Positions 1-9,098 of a stretch of 64,000 nt of DNA are shown here, one piece after another (the first letter of the stretch is position 1; every line of letters begins with the position of its first letter). The stretch covers positions 158,501 through 222,500 of the forward strand of contig NZ_JADOTT010000003.1 in assembly GCF_016817355.1 (NCBI RefSeq), read 5' to 3'. This DNA is from Maricaulis parjimensis. GTDB taxonomy: Bacteria; Pseudomonadota; Alphaproteobacteria; Caulobacterales; Maricaulaceae. Both the position numbers and the translations under genes were made by a program. Below the pieces are notes generated by a model. It searched no databases and had not been told where the DNA came from. It worked only from the letters and a program-made list of their open reading frames with translations.

Positions 1-342
1 GATGCCGCGCCGCTGACGGGCGATCCCGGCATTTCCGCCGACTATAATGGTGTCACCTGGTATTTCGCCAGCGAGGCCAATCGCGATCTCTTCCTGGCCC
101 ACCCCCAACGCTATGTGCCGGCCTATGACGGGCATTGCGCCTGGGCGCTGGCAGATGGCCGCAAGGTGCGCTCCGACCCGCTGGCCTATCGTGTGGTCGA
201 TGGTGTGCTCTACATGAATTTCTCGCCGCGTATCCAGCGACGCTGGGAAGAGGATATTCCGGGCTATCTTGAGCAGTCGGAAGCCCTCTGGCCCGAGCTG
301 GAAAGCGAACCGGCGGCCCGTCCGCGCGGCGGATGGTTCTGA
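1..342 (+). CDS. YHS domain-containing protein (5' truncated by window edge)
   Basis: The reading frame is open from base 1 and stops at TGA 340-342, so only the last 113 codons are visible. The visible part has the YHS-family layout: a WYFAS element followed by NRDLF, then HPQRYVPAYDGHCAWA, and a DPLAYRVVDGVLYMNF tail. YHS domains are short modules thought to bind metal or to sit on metal-handling proteins, and secreted free-standing versions are common in Proteobacteria; the exact role is unknown. The signal peptide, if there is one, lies outside the window. An M28 peptidase gene follows 83 bases downstream on the same strand. Confidence 0.8.
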   Translation, partial: DAAPLTGDPGISADYNGVTWYFASEANRDLFLAHPQRYVPAYDGHCAWALADGRKVRSDPLAYRVVDGVLYMNFSPRIQRRWEEDIPGYLEQSEALWPELESEPAARPRGGWF

Positions 343-425
343 TCGTGGGATAAGTGACGGAAATTTCATTGGGTCGTCCGGCGCAACATGGCACTCTCCC
401 CGCTGATTTTCACTTGGGGGTGACC

Positions 426-1397
426 ATGCGTTCCATTCTTCTGTCTCTTGTTCTGGCCACCTCATTGGGCGCCACCGCCTGTGCCACCATGCCCCGGCCC
501 GATCCGGGTGTGGACGAGGCCCAGGTGCTGGAAGACCTGCGCATCCTGGCGGCTGACGACATGGAAGGCCGGGAAACCGGCACGGACGGCAATGCCCGTG
601 CCCGCGCCTACATCATCGAGCGCCTGCAGGAACTGGGCATCCAGCCGGTCGGCGACAGCTATGAGCACAGCTTCACTTTCACGCCCCGCCGCAGTGGTGG
701 GGCCGAGATGACCGGCGTGAACATCCTGGCGCATATTCCCGGCACCCATGGCGGCGAGCACACCATGGTGGTGACGGCGCACTATGACCATGAGGGCATG
801 CGCGGCGGTCAGACCTGGAATGGCGCAGACGACAATGCCTCCGGTGTCGCCGGTGCACTGGCCATTGCCGAGGCCTTCACCCACACCACGCCGGACCATG
901 ATGTCATCATCGCCATTGTTGATGCTGAGGAAAAAGGCCTGCAGGGCGCACGCGCCTTCGTTGCCAACCCGCCCATCCCGCTGGAGAATATGGCCTTCAA
1001 CCTCAATCTCGACATGCTCGCCATGTCCGAGGAGCGCATTCTCTGGGCGGTCGGGACCTATCACTATCCGGCCCTGACCCCGATCGTGGAAGATGTCGCG
1101 GCGCGCGCCCTCGTCTCCATGCCGATGGGGTATGACGAGCCGACCGATGTGCCGGGCGGGGACTGGACCAATCTCACCGACAGTGGTGCCTTCCACGCGG
1201 TCGGCATTCCCTTCATCTATCTCGGCGTGGATTTCCATCCCCACTACCATCAGCCGACGGACACCTATGAGAACATGACGCTCGACTTCTTTGTCGACGC
1301 CGTCCGGGCTTCGGTGGATTTCGCCCGCACGGCGGATGTCCGCCTGCCGGTGATTGCGGAGGCTGAACCGCGTCAGGCACCCCGCGTCGAGAAGTAG
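426..1397 (+). CDS. M28 family metallopeptidase, probable lipoprotein
   Basis: Predicted zinc aminopeptidase of 323 residues. The expected M28 metal ligands are visible: H119 in TAHYDH, D135/D136 in GADDNASG, E168/E169 in DAEEKG, D196 in NLDM and H275 near the C-terminus. The N-terminus is a signal sequence ending around ATAC (C19), which fits a lipoprotein only loosely. I chose ATG 426 over the upstream in-frame GTG at 354 because the signal peptide begins there and a GGGGGT Shine-Dalgarno lies just before it. A larger paralogue with a different layout is at 16938-18614. Likely role: periplasmic or outer-membrane peptide trimming; substrate unknown. Confidence 0.88.
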   Translation: MRSILLSLVLATSLGATACATMPRPDPGVDEAQVLEDLRILAADDMEGRETGTDGNARARAYIIERLQELGIQPVGDSYEHSFTFTPRRSGGAEMTGVNILAHIPGTHGGEHTMVVTAHYDHEGMRGGQTWNGADDNASGVAGALAIAEAFTHTTPDHDVIIAIVDAEEKGLQGARAFVANPPIPLENMAFNLNLDMLAMSEERILWAVGTYHYPALTPIVEDVAARALVSMPMGYDEPTDVPGGDWTNLTDSGAFHAVGIPFIYLGVDFHPHYHQPTDTYENMTLDFFVDAVRASVDFARTADVRLPVIAEAEPRQAPRVEK

Positions 1398-1415
1398 GCC
1401 AGCCATAAGCGCAGA

Positions 1416-1452
1416 GAAAAACACCCTCTCCGGCGGGAGAGGGTGTTTTTTT
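1416..1452. terminator. Bidirectional rho-independent terminator (M28 gene / purL)
   Basis: A perfect 11-bp stem (1421-1431 with 1436-1446) with a four-base loop is followed by a run of T on the plus strand and preceded by AAAAA, so it can stop transcription from both sides. It lies between the convergent M28 gene and purL. Confidence 0.85.
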
Positions 1453-1473
1453 GTGCGTGCTGGACGCGAAAGC

Positions 1474-3705
1474 CTATTCCGCTGCTTCCGCCAGCTTGTC
1501 CATCAGGCCCGGCATCCAGCCTTCCCAGGCCGCGCGCAGGCGGTCCAGTTCCAGCGGATGGGCACCATTGACGGTGATCGCCGCGCCGCCCGCCAGGCCA
1601 ACGACCTGGACGGGAATCTCTTCCGCCTTGGCGTCCTGCAGGATGGCGATGGCGTTTTCCTTTTCCGCCGCGATCAGATAGCGGGCCTGGTCCTCACCGA
1701 ACAGGAAGCCGTGCATGGGCACATCGGCTTCCGGCTCGTGGGCCAGCTTGATGCCGCAATCCGAGGCCAGCGCCATGTCGGCGGCGGCACAGGCCAGACC
1801 GCCATCGGAAATGTCGTGACAGGCGGTCAGGCGACCGGCGCGGATCTGGTCGCGGACGAAATCGCCATGGGCTTTTTCCGTCTTCAGATCGACCAGCGGG
1901 GCCCCGCCATCTTCACGGCCCTCGATCTCCTTGAGATAGACCGAAGCGCCCATCGCGCCTTCCGTCTCGCCGACGACGAGCAGGATATTGCCCTCGGCCA
2001 TGCCGCCGAAACCGGCGCGCTGGTCCATGTCCGGGATCAGGCCGACAGCGCCCACCGCCGGGGTCGGCGGAATGGCGACGCCATTGGTCTCGTTATAAAG
2101 GCTCACATTGCCCGACACGACCGGGAAGGAGAGGACGTCACAGGCTTCCGCCATGCCTTCGATACAGCCCACGAACTGGCCCATGATTTCTTCGCGTTCC
2201 GGATTGCCGAAATTCAGGCAGTCGGTGATGGCGATCGGATCGGCACCCGTGGCGGTGAGGTTGCGCCAGGCTTCGGCCACGGCCTGTTTGCCACCTTCAT
2301 ACGGGTCGGCAAAGCAATAGCGCGGCGTGCAGTCCGTGGTGATGGCCAGGGCCTTCTTGGTGCCGTGAACGCGCACGATCGCGGCGTCCGACGGATCCTC
2401 CGACGAGGCGGCGGTATCGGCCATCACGTGGCGGTCATACTGTTTCCAGATCCAGGCCTTCGACGCCATGTCCGGGCTGGACATCAGCTTCAGCAGGATG
2501 TCGCCCATATGGTCCGGCTTGGCGATGTCCTTGGCATTGAGCTGGGCCCGTGCTTCCGGCGGGAAATAGGGGCGCTCGTATTTCGGCGCATCATCGGCCA
2601 GCGGCGCGACCGGGATGTCGCACACGGTCTCGCCCTTGTGCGTCAGCACCATGCGGCCTGTATCCGTGGTCTCGCCGATCACGGCGACGTCCAATTCCCA
2701 CTTCTTGAAGATGTCGTAGGCGACGTCTTCGCGGCCCGGCTTCATGATGACCAGCATGCGCTCCTGGCTTTCCGAGAGCATCATTTCATAGGTCGACATA
2801 TTGGCTTCGCGCTGGGGCACCTTGTCCATGTCCAGATGGATGCCGATCCCGCCCTTGTCCGCCATCTCCACGGAGGAGGAGGTCAGGCCGGCCGCGCCCA
2901 TGTCCTGGATGGCGGCGATCGCATCGGTCGCCATCAGTTCCAGACAGGCTTCGATCAGCTTCTTCTCGACGAAGGGGTCACCCACCTGCACGGTCGGGCG
3001 CTTTTCTTCCGACTGGTCGTCGAACTCGGCCGAGGCCATGGTCGCGCCATGGATGCCGTCGCGGCCGGTCTTGGAGCCGACATAGACGATCGGCTGGCCC
3101 GGCTCGGCACCGCGCGCATAGAAGATATTGTCCGTGTCCGCGAGGCCGACGGCCATCGCATTGACCAGGATATTGCCATTATAGCCGGCGTGGAAATTGG
3201 TCTCGCCGCCCACCGTGGGCACGCCGACGCAATTGCCGTATCCGCCGATCCCGGCCACCACGCCGGAGACCAGATGTGTGGTCTTGGCATGGTCCGGCGC
3301 CCCAAAGCGCAGCGCATTCATCAGCGCCACCGGGCGCGCGCCCATGGTGAAGACATCGCGCAGGATACCGCCCACACCCGTCGCTGCACCCTGATAGGGC
3401 TCGATATAGGACGGGTGGTTGTGGCTCTCCATCTTGAAGATACAGGCCTGGCCATCGCCGATATCGATCACACCGGCATTCTCGCCCGGCCCCTGGATCA
3501 CCTTCTCACCCGACGTCGGGAATTTGCCCAGATGCGCGCGCGAGGATTTGTAGGAACAATGCTCCGACCACATGACCGAGAAAATGCCCAACTCGACCAT
3601 GTTCGGGGCGCGGCCCAGACGGTCGAGAATGACAGCATATTCCTCGTCATTGATGCCGTGCTCTTTGACGATCTCGGCAGTGATGCCTTCGGCGTATTGG
3701 GTCAT
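1474..3705 (-). CDS. purL: Phosphoribosylformylglycinamidine synthase subunit PurL
   Basis: Small-type PurL, 743 residues, which makes FGAM from FGAR with ATP and ammonia in de novo purine synthesis. It contains the family's LSESQERML segment, [13 protein letters not shown] and a second ATP-binding half. Its length matches the small PurL that works as a complex with PurS and PurQ, both encoded just upstream on the same strand. ATG 3705 is chosen because GGAG lies eight bases upstream; an in-frame ATG at 3735 would overlap purQ. The gap to purQ is four bases, so the two are probably translationally coupled. Confidence 0.97.
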   Translation of the reverse strand: MTQYAEGITAEIVKEHGINDEEYAVILDRLGRAPNMVELGIFSVMWSEHCSYKSSRAHLGKFPTSGEKVIQGPGENAGVIDIGDGQACIFKMESHNHPSYIEPYQGAATGVGGILRDVFTMGARPVALMNALRFGAPDHAKTTHLVSGVVAGIGGYGNCVGVPTVGGETNFHAGYNGNILVNAMAVGLADTDNIFYARGAEPGQPIVYVGSKTGRDGIHGATMASAEFDDQSEEKRPTVQVGDPFVEKKLIEACLELMATDAIAAIQDMGAAGLTSSSVEMADKGGIGIHLDMDKVPQREANMSTYEMMLSESQERMLVIMKPGREDVAYDIFKKWELDVAVIGETTDTGRMVLTHKGETVCDIPVAPLADDAPKYERPYFPPEARAQLNAKDIAKPDHMGDILLKLMSSPDMASKAWIWKQYDRHVMADTAASSEDPSDAAIVRVHGTKKALAITTDCTPRYCFADPYEGGKQAVAEAWRNLTATGADPIAITDCLNFGNPEREEIMGQFVGCIEGMAEACDVLSFPVVSGNVSLYNETNGVAIPPTPAVGAVGLIPDMDQRAGFGGMAEGNILLVVGETEGAMGASVYLKEIEGREDGGAPLVDLKTEKAHGDFVRDQIRAGRLTACHDISDGGLACAAADMALASDCGIKLAHEPEADVPMHGFLFGEDQARYLIAAEKENAIAILQDAKAEEIPVQVVGLAGGAAITVNGAHPLELDRLRAAWEGWMPGLMDKLAEAAE

Positions 3706-3709
3706 GGCG

Positions 3710-4372
3710 TTACGCGCTCCCCAGAAGGGATTCAAACAGTTTCAGCCCGTCCGTGCCGCCATGATTGGCGTCCACGGCGCGTTCCGGGTGGGGCATCATG
3801 CCCATGACATTGCCCTGCTCATTCGTGATGCCGGCGATGTCGCGGGCGGAGCCGTTCGGGTTGTTGCCATAGCGGAAGACGACCTGGCCTTCGCCTTCGA
3901 TCCGGTCGAGCGTGTCGGCATCGGCAAAGTAATTGCCGTCATGGTGGGCGATCGGCACGATCAGCTCGGCGCCGCCTTCATAGTGCGAAGTGAAGCGCGT
4001 ATTGGCGTTCTCGACCGTCAGCTTGGCTTTCTCGCAGACGAATTTCAGGCCCGCATTACGCATCAGAGCGCCTGGCAGGAGACCGCTCTCGGTGAGGATC
4101 TGGAAACCGTTGCAAACGCCCAGCACCGGCGCGCCTGTCGCGGCATGGGCCACGATGGCCGGCATGATCGCCGAGCGCGAGGCCATGGCGCCGCAGCGCA
4201 GATAGTCGCCATAGGAAAACCCGCCCGGCACCATGATGAATTCGGTGCCTTCAGGCAGGTCGCTTTCCTGGTGCCAGACCATGGCGGGTTTGTGCCCGGT
4301 GACCTTCTCGATCGCGTCGTGCGCGTCGCGGTCGCAATTCGAGCCGGGAAAGACAATGACGGCAGATTTCAT
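3710..4372 (-). CDS. purQ: Phosphoribosylformylglycinamidine synthase, glutaminase subunit PurQ
   Basis: Class I glutamine amidotransferase of 220 residues that supplies ammonia to PurL. The nucleophile Cys87 sits in GVCNGFQ, and the His195/Glu197 pair sits in MMPHPERA near the C-terminus; [16 protein letters not shown] is typical of PurQ. The start at ATG 4372 ([10 protein letters not shown]) has AGG about nine bases upstream; a GTG nine bases earlier is possible. It is immediately followed by purL. Upstream on the same strand is an unrelated esterase gene that separates it from purS. Confidence 0.96.
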   Translation of the reverse strand: MKSAVIVFPGSNCDRDAHDAIEKVTGHKPAMVWHQESDLPEGTEFIMVPGGFSYGDYLRCGAMASRSAIMPAIVAHAATGAPVLGVCNGFQILTESGLLPGALMRNAGLKFVCEKAKLTVENANTRFTSHYEGGAELIVPIAHHDGNYFADADTLDRIEGEGQVVFRYGNNPNGSARDIAGITNEQGNVMGMMPHPERAVDANHGGTDGLKLFESLLGSA

Positions 4373-4445
4373 GGGCGGCACCTGATCGGAAAGCGATTAG
4401 GGGCCTTCTACCCTCGTGTGTCCGGATTCGCGAGCCCTAAAACTG

Positions 4446-5405
4446 CTACCAGTCAAAGGGTGAGGCAGATTCGCGACGATCCGAGTACACACCAATCAGT
4501 CCGCGCATGAAGGCGGCCGGGAAAACACTCTCATGCTGTTCGCCGGGCAGGAGTTCGGCATTGAGTTTGAGATTGTCGTCCCGGCGGGATCGCAAGGCGT
4601 CAAACAGAACAAAGACATCGGTCGCCAGGCCGAATGTGTGTTCGCCTTCTCCTGCGGCCAGATAGACGCGGGTCTCGACCGGATATTCGGTCTCGCGCGT
4701 GGCGACTTCCGCGCGCATCACCCAGCGCTCATGCCGTGGGCGCAGCCAGTCATCCCACCACAGGGCCGGGGAAATGATCACATAGCGATTGAACAGGCCG
4801 GGGCGTTCCAGCAGCGCATAGGTCGCGCCAAGCCCGGAAGTGGACTTGCCGACCAGGACTCGGTCGCTGGGCGAGACGTCATAACGCGCCTCCACCAGCG
4901 GAATGATGGTGGTCTCGACATAGTCGAAAAAGGCGTCCGCGCCGCCTGATCCTTCCCAGTCCTGGGGGGAATTGTAGAGGAAATGGTCCTCGTCAGGGGT
5001 GAAGCTGGTCGGTGTGTAGTCCCGGGTCCGGTCGAACTCGTCGAAACTGTCTTCGCCATCTTCCTGATAGCCGATGCCGATGAAATAGCTCGACGGGATA
5101 TAGTCGAAATATTCCTGATTATAACTCATCGACGCGGCCGGCGTGAAAAGCTGGCGGGCATCGAGCAGATAGACGCTGGAGGATTGCTCTCCCTCGGCCG
5201 GGCGGCGCAGAGGGGGACGGACATAGAGCCGGTAATTGATCCCGTTCGGTGCCGTGGGCAGGTCCAGAACCTCCACGCGATAGGGGTAGTTGAAGTCCCG
5301 GGGCTCCAGCGTTTCCGCCAGCGCCGCGATCTCGGAGTCCGGTTGAGCCGGAGGCTCACTGGATTGAAGTGCCAGGCTGAACAGCCCGGCCAGCATGATG
5401 GACAT
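4446..5405 (-). CDS. Putative secreted esterase, alpha/beta hydrolase (esterase D/Fes-like)
   Basis: A 319-residue protein with a short hydrophobic N-terminus (MSIMLAGLFSLALQ) suggesting export. The body resembles the PF00756 esterase family: a VLVGKSTSGLGA nucleophile elbow followed by ISPALWWDD, and a late GEQHESVFPAAF that would supply the catalytic His. The elbow reads G-K-S-T-S-G, so the usual glycine after the serine is displaced by one position. ATG 5405 follows a GGGGGGA stretch. The gene sits inside the purine cluster between purS and purQ; nothing suggests a purine role. Substrate unknown. Confidence 0.75.
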   Translation of the reverse strand: MSIMLAGLFSLALQSSEPPAQPDSEIAALAETLEPRDFNYPYRVEVLDLPTAPNGINYRLYVRPPLRRPAEGEQSSSVYLLDARQLFTPAASMSYNQEYFDYIPSSYFIGIGYQEDGEDSFDEFDRTRDYTPTSFTPDEDHFLYNSPQDWEGSGGADAFFDYVETTIIPLVEARYDVSPSDRVLVGKSTSGLGATYALLERPGLFNRYVIISPALWWDDWLRPRHERWVMRAEVATRETEYPVETRVYLAAGEGEHTFGLATDVFVLFDALRSRRDDNLKLNAELLPGEQHESVFPAAFMRGLIGVYSDRRESASPFDW

Positions 5406-5523
5406 GAAATCTGTCCCCCCACTTACAATTTGTCCCCCGAGTACCGGCATTAGCCGGCTGAACCGCTCGGAGTGTCAATCGGGCGGGGCGCAGATTTCCG
5501 AATTGTAATCAGGACGTAAGGCG

Positions 5524-5766
5524 TCAGCCGTCCAGCTCGATCGAATAGCTCTCGATCACCGGGTTGGAGAGGAGTTTGGCGCACATTTCGTCGACGCGCT
5601 TGCGGGCGGCCTCGGCGTCATCGCCGGTCAGGTCCAGCTCGATCAGCTTGCCCTGGCGGGCCGCGGTGACCTCGTCATACCCCATATTGTGCAGGGCGCC
5701 GGCAACCGCCGCTCCCTGGGGATCAAGAACACCGGGTTTCAGATAGACGTGGATCTTGGCTTTCAC
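5524..5766 (-). CDS. purS: Phosphoribosylformylglycinamidine synthase subunit PurS
   Basis: An 80-residue small subunit that bridges PurL and PurQ in the FGAM synthase complex. It begins VKAKIHVYLKPGVLDPQG, followed by VTAARQGKLIELDL and a VIESYSIEL end, all typical of PurS. The GTG at 5766 is chosen because it gives the normal family length. The frame stays open upstream to 5886, but that extension shows no family similarity and runs into one arm of an inverted repeat (5880-5953). The Shine-Dalgarno is weak. Confidence 0.93.
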   Translation of the reverse strand: MKAKIHVYLKPGVLDPQGAAVAGALHNMGYDEVTAARQGKLIELDLTGDDAEAARKRVDEMCAKLLSNPVIESYSIELDG

Positions 5767-5879
5767 GGGCTCGACTCGCTGTCTGGACGTGGATTTCGCC
5801 CTGCATAAAGCCAAGGACGCTTTCACGCAATTGACCGGGGCCTGATTATCAGCAGGGCAGGGATGCGAAGGGGCGGGGA

Positions 5880-5953
5880 GGGACATGTACCTTTGGTACG
5901 TGTCCCGGAAAATGACGGTCTCTCATGGGACACGTACCAAAGGTACATGTCCC
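5880..5953. repeat. REPIN-like inverted repeat, 27-bp perfect arms
   Basis: Bases 5880-5906 and 5927-5953 are perfect reverse complements (27 bp each), separated by a 20-base spacer. Each arm contains the palindromic core GTACCTTTGGTAC and is itself a near-palindrome with one mismatch, so each arm could fold alone or the pair could form one long hairpin. This arrangement resembles REP doublets (REPINs) spread by RAYT transposases. No second copy and no transposase are seen in this window. Confidence 0.8.
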
Positions 5954-5958
5954 TCAAC

Positions 5959-5990
5959 AAAAAAGGCGCCACCTGCCGGCAGCGCCTCTT
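5959..5990 (-). terminator. Terminator after purC
   Basis: Stem AGGCGC/GCGCCT (5964-5969 with 5982-5987) with a six-A run at 5959-5964, read on the minus strand as a hairpin followed by UUUUUU. It lies just past the purC stop and would separate purC from purS. Confidence 0.7.
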
Positions 5991-6015
5991 TCAAATCCAA
6001 TCTCGGACGGAAAGC

Positions 6016-6774
6016 CTATTTGCCCTCGTCATTGGCCGGGGCCTGGCCGCTTTCCTTCATGATGCCGAGGCGTTTGGCGACTTCCGCATAGGCTTCGGTC
6101 ACATTGCCCAGATCCTGGCGGAAGCGGTCCTTGTCCATCTTCTCATTGCTGTCCATGTCCCAAAGGCGGCAGCTGTCCGGGCTGATCTCGTCGGCCAGAA
6201 CGGTGCGCACCATGTCGCCTTCATAATAGCGGCCGAATTCCAGCTTGAAGTCGACCAGGCGGATGCCGGCGGCGGAGAAGACGCCCGACAGATAGTCATT
6301 GATCCGCAGCGCCATGGCCATCATGTCGTCGATCTCCTGGGTCGAGGCCCAGTTGAAGGCCGTGATGTGCTCTTCCGACACCATCGGATCGCCCAGCTCG
6401 TCCTTCTTGAAATAGTATTCGACGATGGAGCGCGGTAGCTGCTCGCCCTCTTCAATGCCCAGGCGTTTGGAGATCGAGCCGGCGGCAACATTGCGCACCA
6501 CGACTTCCAGCGGAATGATCTCCACCTGGCGCACGAGCTGTTCGCGCATGTTCAGGCGTTTGATGAAATGCGTCGGAATGCCGATCCGGCCAAGGCCGAG
6601 CATGATATACTCGGAAATCCGGTTGTTCAGCACGCCCTTGCCTTCCAGCGTCGCCTTTTTCTGGGCGTTGAAGGCGGTTGCGTCGTCCTTGAAATACTGG
6701 ACCAGCGTTCCCGGCTCGGGACCTTCGTAAAGGATCTTGGCCTTGCCTTCGTAGAGTTTCTTGCGGCGGGACAT
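6016..6774 (-). CDS. purC: SAICAR synthetase PurC
   Basis: Phosphoribosylaminoimidazole-succinocarboxamide synthase, 252 residues, which joins aspartate to CAIR in purine synthesis. Visible family signatures are [13 protein letters not shown] at the start, [25 protein letters not shown] and [17 protein letters not shown] 6774 has GGAG nine bases upstream and gives the usual family length; the upstream open extension to 6942 is not PurC-like. It has its own terminator, so it may be transcribed separately from purS downstream. It is divergent from the DUF1476 gene. Confidence 0.97.
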   Translation of the reverse strand: MSRRKKLYEGKAKILYEGPEPGTLVQYFKDDATAFNAQKKATLEGKGVLNNRISEYIMLGLGRIGIPTHFIKRLNMREQLVRQVEIIPLEVVVRNVAAGSISKRLGIEEGEQLPRSIVEYYFKKDELGDPMVSEEHITAFNWASTQEIDDMMAMALRINDYLSGVFSAAGIRLVDFKLEFGRYYEGDMVRTVLADEISPDSCRLWDMDSNEKMDKDRFRQDLGNVTEAYAEVAKRLGIMKESGQAPANDEGK

Positions 6775-6941
6775 GGGCGGATGCTCCGGCAGGGCCTGGG
6801 GCGTTTGGGGCCTCAGGCCGGTAAAAAGCGCGGCGCGGTCCGAATCGATTTCCGGACCGCGCGTCGAAGGGGGAAAATACTGGGCGCAGCGTCCCTCTGC
6901 AACGCTTTGCCGCGGTGCGGCAGTGTGATCAGCCTGAAACA

Positions 6942-6970
6942 TTGATTTAGCCCGTCGGGCAAGCTAGTCA
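6942..6970 (+). promoter_or_regulatory. Possible promoter of the DUF1476 gene
   Basis: TTGATT (6942-6947), a 17-base spacer and TAGTCA (6965-6970) lie 33 bases before the ATG. The spacer contains the perfect palindrome GCCCGTCGGGC. The -10 match is partial, so this is a suggestion only. Confidence 0.35.
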
Positions 6971-7003
6971 CACCAACAGACAAACATCGCCAAGGAGGCA
7001 CCC

Positions 7004-7327
7004 ATGTCGGGTCTGGACGATCGCGAAAAAGGCTATGAGAACAAGTACGCGCACGATCAGGAGATCGAGTTCAAGGCGAACGCGCGCCGTAACAAGCTGC
7101 TGGGTCTCTGGGCCGCCGAGAAAATGGGCCTGGAAGGCGACGCTGCCGCTGAATACGCCAAATCCGTCGTGATCGCGGATTTCGAGGAAGCCGGCGATGA
7201 CGACGTCTTCCGCAAGGTGCGCGCGGATTTCGACGCCAAGGGCGTCGAGCTCTCCGACCACCTTCTGCGCAAGGAGATGGACGAACTGCTCGCCAAGGCG
7301 CGCCAGCAGATCCAGTCCGAAGGCTAG
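7004..7327 (+). CDS. DUF1476 protein, alphaproteobacterial F1-ATPase zeta inhibitor family
   Basis: A 107-residue, charged, alpha-helical protein starting MSGLDDREKGYENKYAHDQE, which is the DUF1476 signature; in Paracoccus this family is the zeta subunit that inhibits the F1-ATPase. The N-terminal segment carries the family's inhibitory region, and the central FKANARRNKLLGLWAAEKMG helix is well conserved. A strong AAGGAGG precedes the ATG. It is a single gene, divergent from purC and ended by a clear terminator. Whether it inhibits ATPase in free-living relatives varies between species, so the activity is inferred. Confidence 0.92.
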   Translation: MSGLDDREKGYENKYAHDQEIEFKANARRNKLLGLWAAEKMGLEGDAAAEYAKSVVIADFEEAGDDDVFRKVRADFDAKGVELSDHLLRKEMDELLAKARQQIQSEG

Positions 7328-7349
7328 TCCTTCACGACACCCCAAAAGA

Positions 7350-7378
7350 AAAAGCCCCGGTCCTGCCGGGGCTTTTTT
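7350..7378. terminator. Bidirectional terminator after the DUF1476 gene
   Basis: AGCCCCGG/CCGGGGCT stem (7353-7360 with 7366-7373), T-run after it and A-run before it, placed between two convergent genes. Confidence 0.88.
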
Positions 7379-7399
7379 GTTGTCGGGTTCTAAGCCCTC

Positions 7400-7864
7400 C
7401 TAGACCTCTTCGCCGGCCTCGATCCGGTCGACCACGAGCATCCAGCGTTCCACGGCTTCGCGGATTTCATCGCGGCCATACTGCATGGTGACGATCTCGA
7501 AGACCTGGCCGGTTTCGCGGTCCATCAGAACGAGGAAACCCGTACCGCCGGCAAACTGGTCGTAGACCTCTTCAATGCCTTCCTCGACCGCCAGGTCGCG
7601 CACGCCGTCGCGCTGGCCCCAGGTGAAGTTGAAGCGCACCCAGTCGACATCAGCGCTCTCGCCGAGTTCTTCGCGAACATCCTCGATGCGCGGTTCCAGG
7701 ATGCGGCAGGCGCCACACCAGGAGGAGCGGAACATGGCCGCCACCAGGCGCGGCTCGCTGCTGGTTTCGCTCATCATGGCAGCATCATCCTGCCAGGAGG
7801 CGCGCACGAAATTCGGCCCCAGGAAAGCGGCCATGGCGGCCAGAACGACAATCGCAAAACGCAT
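7400..7864 (-). CDS. Secreted thioredoxin-like protein
   Basis: A 154-residue protein with an N-terminal signal sequence (MRFAIVVLAAMAAFLGPNFVRA) and a thioredoxin-type active site W49-C50-G51-A52-C53. The downstream part, with a TGFLVLMDRETG strand before the C-terminal helix, fits a thioredoxin fold, although the usual cis-Pro is not obvious. It probably acts as a periplasmic thiol oxidoreductase; the partner is unknown. A GGGG motif precedes ATG 7864. It is not closely linked to the next gene upstream (68-base gap). Confidence 0.75.
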   Translation of the reverse strand: MRFAIVVLAAMAAFLGPNFVRASWQDDAAMMSETSSEPRLVAAMFRSSWCGACRILEPRIEDVREELGESADVDWVRFNFTWGQRDGVRDLAVEEGIEEVYDQFAGGTGFLVLMDRETGQVFEIVTMQYGRDEIREAVERWMLVVDRIEAGEEV

Positions 7865-7931
7865 CAGGATACCCCTTTGAACTCGCCCGGGATTTAGAAC
7901 GTTCCGCGCCCTTCGTCAGCTCATTTCTTGA

Positions 7932-8396
7932 TCACGCCTGCGTCATGCTTTCCGGCAGGCTCAATCCCGCGCGCTCATTGTCCCAGATCATGGCGATGAT
8001 CTGCCAGCGCCCGCTTTCACCCTTGTAGAAGTGGAAGGCATTGATACCGCGCCGCTCGGGCCTTTCATCATCGGGATGATGCTTGGCCTCATAGCTCGAC
8101 CAGGCCTGCGCCATGTTTCCGAAGACCTCGATCCGGTTGACTAGGGCGATCTCGTAAAAATCCATCTGGCGCAGGACGGCATCCGCATTGGCGGCATATT
8201 CATCCGGCGCAAAGGCTTCCAGCCAGGGCTTTCCGTCTTCATCCACACCGGTGCGGATCTGGCGGCTCATCGGATGGAAGATTGCCTCCTGGCGCGACCA
8301 GTCTCGCGGACCGGCCGGTCCGGAGATCATCGCATAGCATTCGGTAATGACGCGCTCGATCTCGGCCTTGTCGGCCGCCAGACTGGCCTCGCTCAT
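7932..8396 (-). CDS. NTF2/SnoaL-like protein
   Basis: A 154-residue cone-shaped NTF2-like fold protein, recognised by the N-terminal helix (EIERVITECYAMISGP), the central FYEIALVNRIEVFGNMAQAWSSYE strands and the FHFYKGESGRWQIIAMIWDNE end. Such proteins are small-molecule enzymes or binding modules; no substrate can be read. Its ATG overlaps the stop of the upstream PPOX-like gene by four bases (ATGA at 8393-8396), so the two are co-translated. Confidence 0.75.
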   Translation of the reverse strand: MSEASLAADKAEIERVITECYAMISGPAGPRDWSRQEAIFHPMSRQIRTGVDEDGKPWLEAFAPDEYAANADAVLRQMDFYEIALVNRIEVFGNMAQAWSSYEAKHHPDDERPERRGINAFHFYKGESGRWQIIAMIWDNERAGLSLPESMTQA

Positions 8397-8950
8397 TCCG
8401 CCGGTTCCGGCTTTTCCAGCCCGGGCAGCCCATCAATGCTCACCGCATTGCCGGCATAGCGCTTTTCCTTCCACTCCTCGTCCGTGCGATGCGCATTGAC
8501 GCGGACCAGCTGGTCGCGCTCGCCGGCGAAATCGTAGAAGGGCACGCCCCAGCCGCAACTGTCCTGCACCCGGTCGATCTTCGCCGTGAAAATCGTGCGC
8601 ACCTTGGGGAAGTCCGGGAAGAGGGCGGCTTTCTCGGCGAACCCTTCCTCCTCGAAGGACACGGCTTCGGCCTGGCCATAAAGACGCAGAATGTTCGGCG
8701 CGCCTTCAAAGGCACAGAACATGAAGGTGATTCGCCCGTTCTGGCGCACATGCGCCAGTGTCTCGATCCCCGACCCGCCCAGATCCAGATAGGCAACCTC
8801 ATTGGGGCCCAGGATCCGGAAACTGTCATAACCCTTGGGCGACACATTCACATGCCCGCCGTCTCCGGACGGGGCCGTGGCGACGAAGAACATCTTCTGC
8901 TTCTCGATGAAAGCCTTGATGCGCTCGTCGATATGGGGGTGGAGTTTCAT
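8393..8950 (-). CDS. Pyridoxamine 5'-phosphate oxidase-like (FMN-binding split barrel) protein
   Basis: A 185-residue protein of the general-stress/PPOX type: IEKQKMFFVATAPSGDGGHVNVSPKG at the N-terminus, then YLDLGGSGIETLAHVRQNGRITFMFCAF and LRLYGQAEAV. These segments are typical of FMN or F420 split-barrel flavoproteins that are not true PdxH. The C-terminal SCGWGVPFYDFAGERDQL fits the same subgroup. It is translationally coupled to the NTF2-like gene. The physiological substrate is unknown. Confidence 0.82.
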   Translation of the reverse strand: MKLHPHIDERIKAFIEKQKMFFVATAPSGDGGHVNVSPKGYDSFRILGPNEVAYLDLGGSGIETLAHVRQNGRITFMFCAFEGAPNILRLYGQAEAVSFEEEGFAEKAALFPDFPKVRTIFTAKIDRVQDSCGWGVPFYDFAGERDQLVRVNAHRTDEEWKEKRYAGNAVSIDGLPGLEKPEPAE

Positions 8951-9022
8951 GGGGGGCAGGTTAGGCGCGCCGCGGGTGAGCGCAACTCACAATTTGGCAA
9001 TTCTCACCGCGCCAATTCAAAT

Positions 9023-9070
9023 TGTCATCCCGGCCGAATGGCATGCGCCGGGCATCCATACGGGATGACA
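9023..9070. repeat. Inverted repeat TGTCATCCCG...CGGGATGACA
   Basis: Perfect 10-bp arms at 9023-9032 and 9061-9070 around a 28-base centre. It resembles short dispersed palindromes found in many alphaproteobacterial intergenic regions. No second copy was noticed here. Confidence 0.6.
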
Positions 9071-9098
9071 AAAAGTGGGTTTGAACCGGGCTGGGCAA

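Noticed and set aside
1354..3807. 817-codon plus-strand open frame
   Set aside because: Antisense to purL; its sequence is low-complexity (His/Arg/Gly-rich) as expected from the opposite strand of GC-rich coding DNA, with no domain.
5767..5886. 40-residue N-terminal extension of PurS
   Set aside because: It has no family similarity and runs into the inverted repeat arm; the GTG at 5766 gives the normal PurS length.
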